Source: Bimuria novae-zelandiae CBS 107.79 (lineage: Eukaryota > Ascomycota > Dothideomycetes > Pleosporales > Didymosphaeriaceae). Taken from it: a stretch of 64,000 bases of DNA. The position numbers were made by a program, and so were the translations under genes. The stretch spans positions 124,001 to 188,000 of the forward strand of contig ML976702.1 in assembly GCA_010015655.1 (NCBI GenBank). Direction: 5' to 3'. This document shows positions 58,050 through 64,000 of the stretch, in pieces. The notes under the pieces were generated by a model that had not been told where the DNA came from, searched no databases, and saw only the letters and a list, made by a program, of their open reading frames with translations. Within the stretch, counting starts at the first letter, position 1, and each line of letters opens with the position of its first letter.

Positions 58050-58210
58050 TATAATAGGCTACGCCTAGTTATTACCTTAAATTCTTAACCCTTAGTTATG
58101 CGAACCCTAGATATATAAGTTCAACGCCCGAAGCTTAACTTTAGACTCTTTATCGAATTTATAAGTATTCTTCTGGCACCTTTGGCTCTTTAAGCACCCA
58201 GCCCCTTACA
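58050..58210 (+). repeat. 3' LTR of gypsy J
   Basis: 161 bp, less mutated in its 3' half than the 5' copy. Ends AGCCCCTTACA. Confidence 0.92.
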
Positions 58211-58215
58211 ACTAT

Positions 58216-60957
58216 AGCTATCGAACTTAATAATAGGCGTCTACTAAGCGATAGGAGCTTAACTTTTATAATAGGCTTATATATTAGAGTAAGCAAAGTT
58301 TTAGCTACTCTAACTAATATATATAATATTATCTTACTAAACTAGTTAACTATTACAGCGATTAATAATTATACTATAACTTTTTAATACTCATAGAACT
58401 TTAAACTAGGTTTTAAAACCTATATTATTAATATAACTAATTATGTAGGCTAGAAACAAGAGTGCGTTAAAAATACTAGTATAATTATTAAAATAAGTAA
58501 GTACTACTATATGATTAAGGTATAAAATAAAATAACTTTCATAGGTAATATACTAATAGGTATAGCACTAACGTTAATTACTTATATTACTTTAATACCT
58601 AGCTGTATTATAAGCGTTATTTGACTTAGACGCTATCGCGATATTAGTATTTACTTTAACTTAGGTTAAGATGCGCTATATAATAAACACAGCGTTATTA
58701 CTTACCTTGAGTACTATAAGGGCTATTAGCTTATTAACCTAGATTCTGCTTATTATCTAACAAAGTTATCCTTACTTATAATAATTATTCAAACTCACTT
58801 ATTAGAAGTACTAAAGACCTATAAGATCACATTAACGCTAGCTTATAAAATTTAGGATTATTTAGGACGCAAGGCCATAGATTACCTAAATAATAATATT
58901 AAAAAAGTAATAGTAAAAGGGCCTACTAAAACTTTTATTAAATCTTAATTAGCTTTATCTAACTATAATATTAAGGGAACTTCTACTATAATAGTAATAA
59001 GTAAAATACTTATACTATCTATTAACTCTTGCGTTGGCACGAAGCAGAGACCTTTTTAATAAAATTAAAAGCTTAGCTATGCCACTAGCTATAAAACACT
59101 ATATAATAAATTTAGTGTTAGTATAATTATGACATAATTATAATTAAGCTTAATGCTAAGCACGGTATTATTAACTTTATAAAATAACTTTATGCTAACT
59201 TAGGTATATACTTTAAGCTATACGCTCTAGGTACTCTTATATAAAATAAGGGTATTAAAATTACTAATATACTAATTATAATAAAGGCATGCGCCTTGCA
59301 TCTCTAGGGTAACCTTTTAAAGTAGTTAGTAAACAAGTTAGTAAAGATAGTAGTATACCTACTTAATTAAATACTATCTAAAGTCCTTAATTAGCGTATA
59401 TAAGATAAGGTTATCTAGGGTACGAAGTCTTTAATAAGTTATCGCGCGTATATCCTTAATAAATATCTACTACGTAGAGTAAAGACAGTCTCGCGCGCCC
59501 TAATTAACTATCGTATAGGCTATAGTAACACTAATATCTTTTAGATTTAGTTATGAATAAAGGATTAAGTTACCTACACGCAAGACATAGTATTTAATAT
59601 ATTTATCTTTTATAAAGGCTATAATAGCTACGCAAATAACTTAGTAATTAAAGAGGTTATTAAGTTACTTAACGTCCCTAAGGCGTATAAGGATAATAAT
59701 ATCTCTGTTAAGGAACTTATAATAACACGTTAGTAACGTCTCTACAACGAGGTTAAATCTATAGTAATACTAACACTAACGTCTGCCATACAATTATCTA
59801 GACTATTAGTAAGGGGTAATATATTAACACCTCTTAATTATATAATAAATTATCTTATAAGGCGCTACTACGCTCGCAACTTCTATCCTACGCTCTTATA
59901 ATAAGAGCATACTAATTAATTAACTACTAAAATGAAAGGCTATATACCTAACTGATATAATAATAATACTTTATAGCATTAAAATCTAAGTATCTTATAA
60001 TATAACCTACTTATTATAAAACTTATTTGAAAACTAATAAATTTAGGCAATTTATAGACTTATGCAATTTAGTTAGGAGCTTAAAATATTACTAGTTACC
60101 TGAAACCTTTACTATAATGACTATGAATAATAATATAAAGGATACTATTTAAATTTTTTACAGCTAATTATTACCTATCCTAAAGTATATTAGCTAACTA
60201 AAGTTATATCTATATAGGGCTAAGTTTATAAAAGCCATTAAGCGCGACTATTAAAAGTCTAAAGTAAAAACTACTTTTATAAGTCCTTAGTAATATACTA
60301 AACTCCATAAGCTAAAGGCGTTAAGGTAATTCTACTTATATAGGTGTTTATATATAAGTTTAATAAAAATAATTATTTTTATAAGTATAAAACTTAACTT
60401 ATCGCAGGCGGAGGCCTATAAGAGTAGTTTAATAATACTTATGCTACTACTTTTATAGCTCGTACCTTTTAAGTAATACGACGTACCTAATGCTTTCCTG
60501 AACTTTATACTTAATTAAAAGCTATAAGCTAAGACTCTTATTATATTTAAAAAAGTAAATAGTAACCTTTTAGAGGTGCTACGCGCTCTTTATAGCTTGA
60601 AGAACGCGCTACCTTATAGTATAATATATTTAGATTGGTAATTAAGCTATTAAGACTTATACGCGTTAAAAACTTCTTATACCTATATATTAATAATTAA
60701 GTTATCTTATTTATTTATGTTTATAATATTATTATAGCGTATTATCTAACAAACGATTATTTTTATTAAGACTTTAAGAATAAGTTAAGGGACAAATTTA
60801 GACTTAAGGCGATAAGAGACCTATTTTAGTGCCTAGGCGTCTAAGTAGTCTGCGATCGTCAGAAGGAGAAAATCTAGCTTATATAAGATATATATATTAA
60901 TAAGATTTATAAAAAGTATAGTATATCGCTAGTAAGTAAGAAACCTAACTTTTTACT
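58216..60957 (+). pseudogene. pol remnant of copia K (integrase region to RT)
   Basis: Plus strand. About 58560-58960: FNLG.DALYNKHSVITYLEYYKGY, then LGRKAIDYLNNNIKKVIVKG, matching the GAG-pre-integrase/integrase start of fungal Copia elements. RT about 60240-60957: VLRALYSLKNALPYS, then a catalytic-box relic (FIYVYNIIIAY, normally YVDD), then CLGV.VVCDRQKEKI. The sequence stops abruptly near 60957 and continues as normal-composition DNA without RNase H or LTR. Intervening DNA is so RIP-mutated that no frame exceeds a few dozen codons. Confidence 0.7.
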
Positions 60958-61636
60958 TTTTATCGTCACCTATAGCCTCTCATAGCATTTGATCTACACA
61001 TTCCACTCGTCGCACGCTTGAATATTGATTGTTATTTATGTGATAGGAATAAACAAGTGCCTCTATTAAGGTTGGATTGATCGCACAAGGATTAGAGAGC
61101 CTCAAGCGCATGATCATTCACAATCCCACTGTCTTGGCAAGTGGGCTATGCCATCCTCAGTAATTCTATAATAAGGGCTGAGTATCCCCGTGAGATATTA
61201 GCCGCTATATTGCCGCCATGATCCCATAGGCGGACGCGATTAGTGGTCTCGCACGAGATGTTAGGCTTCGAAACATTCCAAGATCGACTTCAGGGCCCCA
61301 TCCGCAAGATATCTCCGTAGCAAAAGGTTCCTTTCTAAAGTTGGTCAAGCATATAGGCGCACAGCGCTGTGTTGACAAACGGCGGTCCAGTGTCGTACCA
61401 AGAGGTGTCAGTCATGCCAAGGGAAATAAATGGCGTAAGTGCATGTAAGCGGCACAGCTATCAAGCGAAGTGCACATAAGAAATCATCATTCGCTTCGCG
61501 ATTAAACAGTGCAGCAGATTCAGTCTTCATCAAGTCATGCTCTAGAGTTCTCCGATTCCAGCCTTGTGGAAGTCTTAGTATTACTCCCTTACAAGGCTTG
61601 TGTTGATTCGTGATACGGCCCGCAACACCACTGGAG
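60958..61636. other. Intergenic, upstream of P450 relic
   Basis: Normal composition begins here. An 80-codon minus-strand frame 61408-61650 has no recognisable domain. Near 60975 the sequence CTCTCATAGCATTTGATCT begins the unique flank. No terminal repeat or duplication was found at the boundary. Confidence 0.45.
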
Positions 61637-63363
61637 ATGGGCGCTCTCATTGTACTCGCGGCTGGCTCTTTCCTCAGATATGTAAATTAGAGTTCTAAAG
61701 CAAATAAGCCTGTAGATACCTACTGACCCGTTTTTCAAGATCTTGGCTACCACCGTTTACAATCTCTTTTTCCATCCGCTAGTTCACCTTCCTGGCCCAC
61801 TCATATGCCGCGTATCCATTTTACCTTCATTCTACCATTCAGTTAAACGTGATCGTCATGTTTGGTTCTGGCAGCAATTCCAGTTATACGGCCGTAAGTT
61901 CCGCGCAGAGCCAAACCTCGTGGTCTTCAATTCTCCCGATGCGTACAACTCGATCTTTTCAAACCATGCGAACGTAAAGGGGTCCAAGTTTTACGATACT
62001 TGGTCTCGTAATGCAGATGATGTCAACGCATTAATGACATCCGATGTTGAGCTTCATACCAGGAAAAGACGCCTGCTGAATCTGGCGTTCAACGATCATT
62101 CGGTAAAAGCTGCGAGTCCATTCATCGCGAAGCACATTGATCAATGGAATAAGCTCTTACTCGGCTTGAAGAAACAAAGACAAGACGGATGGTCTTCTCC
62201 ACGAGACATAACAACGTGGGCTAAGTACCTTGTTTTCGATGCCATGATGGATTTGTGCTTTGGGGCCATTATGGACACAAAAGAACCTGGAGAAAATCCG
62301 CTGAAAAATATTCCACTGGCTTTTGACGATTTAGTCACCTATAACTATCCAGTAAGTAACAGGGACTACGCTACAATCTATTAGCTTTGCTAGATGAATA
62401 CTGAAGCAGCATTTAGATAACCAAAACACCGTTTCTTGACCTTTTGGTATGGTTGAAGCCTCGTGGCCTAGACGATCTCCTCGAACTGGTAATTCCTCAA
62501 ACAATCAAAGACCATTACACGTTTGTCGAGGACATGGTCACAAAACGCCTAGCACAGCAGCGGAAACGGGAGACGGAAAACACACCAATCGAAAGAGAAG
62601 ATATGCTTCACTTCTTATGCAGCGCCAAGAACCCTGAAACCGGCAAGCCAGCCTTTGATTTGAAAGGCCTGCTGCCAGAAGCCAACCTGCTCATAATGGC
62701 GGGCTCAGATACTACATCCATCACGATTAGCAGCTTTTTCTTCTATGTTACACACAATCGGCGCGTCTATCTAAAGCTGGCCAAAGAAATCAGAGACCAG
62801 TTCGCCAGTGCCGAAGACATCGTCCATGGACCTAAACTGTTGACTGACTGCAAGTACTTGCGAGCTTGTATCGATGAGACCTTACGTCTGACACCAGCTG
62901 GCCCGAGCGAATTGCCAAGGGAGGTATTGCCAGGAGGCACAACAATTGCAGGTGAACATTATCCTGAGGACATTATTGTCGGTACACCCAATTGGGCCAT
63001 GGGTCGAAATGAAGAGCACTACGGGGACGCGTATACATTCAGACCGGAACGATGGGTCGTGTCAGATGAGCTAGAATCACTCAATACCGAGGAGGACGTG
63101 CGTAAGCTCAAGCGTGGACTTCATACCTTTTTGAGGGGCCTGGAGATTGGGTGGGGCAAAAGCTGGCTATGCTGCAGATGTCTATTGTTATTGCTAGGAC
63201 ACTGTGGCGTATGGATGTGAGACTGGCTCCGGGCACGGATGTAGGTGCGGGAAAAGAAAAGCTGGGCTGGGGATTAAGGGATCATAGGCAGTATGTTGTG
63301 GCAGATGCTTACATAGCTTTGCACCATGGATCTGTGGTGCAGGTTAGAACACGACAGGACTGA
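61637..63363 (+). pseudogene. Cytochrome P450 monooxygenase, inactivated at the heme loop
   Basis: Seen: exons 61637-61681, 61740-62351 and 62417-63363. Introns 61682-61739 (GTAAAT...CAAG) and 62352-62416 (GTAAGT...TTAG) keep frame. N-terminus MGALIVLAAGSFLRY joins ILATTVYNLFFHPLVHLPGP, a membrane anchor plus proline hinge. I-helix AGSDTTS (residues 314-320), K-helix ETLR (373-376) and FRPERW (427-432) are all present. At the heme-binding loop FLRG (457-460) is followed by a one-base deletion, and the correct frame resumes as GDWVGQKLAMLQMSIVIAR, where the ligand Cys of FxxGxxxCxG is Trp (TGG). The rest to TGA 63363 (VVADAYIALHHGSVVQV) is otherwise intact. An intact version would have about 534 residues and resembles benzoate 4-monooxygenase/isotrichodermin C-15-hydroxylase-like fungal P450s. 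Both lesions abolish heme-thiolate binding. It is not RIP-like. Confidence 0.87.
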
Positions 63364-64000
63364 TTGGTGCAGGATGATCTGCAAGGAAAGTCCCCAAGTG
63401 TCCCAGCGGACGCAAGAGCGTCCCTCATTACGCTTCCAACTACCTAAGGTAGCTAACGCCATTCAAAGTAGCGATGCGCTGTGGTGTGTAGTTATTGTCA
63501 ATGAAGCGCTACTGTCGCCCTGAAAGTCATACTCCACAATTGTCACGTGACTGAGGACGCCCCCGCCACCAGGGCGTCTGCTCTCGCACGTATGTAATCA
63601 TTCGCCAGCCCGAATGTCGCTGCGCTCTATTATACAGCCTTGCGCCTGCTCACGCCCGCCCTCTCCGGACATCGTATTAGTGTTTTGGGTTCCTCTTTTA
63701 GCTTAGTGCTGATCTAGATCTGAAGCATCTCCAAACAACAAATTTGCAGCCACAACTTCGTTCGTCATCCAGTTCCATCAGCACATTTCTCGGAAAAAGG
63801 CAGTCCTGTTGAACACATCCAATGCCTCGCTTGAGCAATTCCAAAGCACGTCGGGACATTATGCATTGTGCCCTAATCGTCGTCACGGAACTTTTCTTCG
63901 TTTCAAACAGCTAAGATTTTTTGAATCCGGCTTGGACAAATGCGTGTTTCAAATATTGAGCCTTAAGGATGAGGAGGACTACATCCTCGTGCAGAACAAA
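63364..64000. other. Right end of window, possible gene start
   Basis: 3' flank of the P450, then GTCACGTGAC palindrome (63543-63552) and CT-rich promoter-like sequence. One plus-strand frame is open from about 63720 to the window edge (about 93 codons, ending FQILSLKDEEDYILVQNK) but has no ATG. A short ATG frame at 63822 lies in another phase. A gene may begin here and continue outside, but nothing is proven. Confidence 0.3.

Larger units (their letters stand above)
45389..58210 (+). mobile_element. Ty3/Gypsy retrotransposon J, split by copia I
   Basis: Two 161-bp LTRs (TATAATGGGCTACGCCCAGTT and TATAATAGGCTACGCCTAGTT; right copy ends CCCCTTACA) and a perfect 5-bp duplication ACTAT (45384-45388, 58211-58215). 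Length without copia I is about 7.5 kb. Plus-strand gag, RT, RNase H and integrase, followed by about 1.8 kb before the 3' LTR. Heavily RIP-mutated. Confidence 0.9.
44226..60957 (+). mobile_element. Truncated Ty1/Copia element K, split by gypsy J
   Basis: Oldest layer of the second nest. Left part 44226-45388 carries gag-like sequence and right part 58211-60957 carries GAG-pre-integrase through RT, joined when gypsy J is removed by its ACTAT duplication. No LTR was found at either end, and the right end stops within RT. It is therefore a fragment, not a full element. Extremely RIP-mutated. Confidence 0.72.

Noticed and set aside
4545..60957. Frames full of TAA/TAG could hint at an alternative genetic code.
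   Set aside because: Genes in the GC-normal islands use the standard code. The stops are confined to repeats and accompany Cys-to-Tyr, His-to-Tyr and Asp-to-Asn changes, which is RIP.
61408..61650. An 80-codon minus-strand frame overlapping the P450 start.
   Set aside because: No domain recognised, no splice continuation found, and it overlaps the first P450 exon on the opposite strand.
63720..64000. An open plus-strand frame reaching the right edge.
   Set aside because: No ATG or acceptor site could be tied to it. It is kept only as a possibility in the end-of-window entry.

Overview
The window looks like a filamentous ascomycete (Pezizomycotina; Dothideomycete-like by gene style, which is inference). 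Protein genes have short 58-94 bp introns with GTRNNN donors, CTAAC/CTGAA-like branch sites and AG acceptors. Gene islands of ordinary base composition alternate with long AT-rich blocks of repeats. Reading frames in those blocks are broken almost only by TAA/TAG where Gln or Trp is expected, and Cys/His appear as Tyr and Asp as Asn. That is the CpA-to-TpA signature of repeat-induced point mutation (RIP).

Layout. 1-4474: gene island with a GPI-anchored Ser/Thr-rich cell-surface protein (minus strand), an EthD-domain gene broken by two apparent frameshifts, and a small Gly-rich protein gene containing a 41-base G homopolymer. 4477-41328: one nest of transposons. The outer shell is a ~2.06-kb pogo/Fot1-like DNA transposon (TIRs at 4477-4544 and 41260-41328, TA duplication). 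It was hit by three Ty3/Gypsy elements: A (5480-12566, minus), B (13250-20048, plus) and C (20330-41223, minus). Gypsy C in turn holds a solo LTR (21174-21629), copia D (21999-27230), a second pogo element G (31227-38274, itself split by copia E at 32346-37554) and a piggyBac element (38317-40512). Removing elements by their target-site duplications rebuilds each host.

41331-44225: small gene island with an apparently intact heme-thiolate peroxidase (chloroperoxidase/UPO-like) gene of three exons and a decayed F-box/2EXR-like fragment. 44226-60957: second nest, an old copia K fragment split by gypsy J (45389-58210), which is split by copia I (46990-52316). 60958-64000: gene island with a cytochrome P450 pseudogene whose heme loop carries a frameshift and a Cys-to-Trp change.

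The piggyBac and the solo LTR have normal base composition inside RIP-mutated hosts, so they are probably the youngest insertions. Gypsies A and B each carry an antisense ORF between pol and the 3' LTR with a Cys motif followed by a Lys/Glu-rich helix. The three intact copias share an 18-base sequence directly after the 5' LTR that may be a half-tRNA primer site. No rRNA, tRNA or CRISPR array was found, and no unified new enzymatic system. The unusual content is the reconstructable transposon nest, the antisense ORFs, the sharp RIP boundaries inside LTRs, and the P450 lesion.
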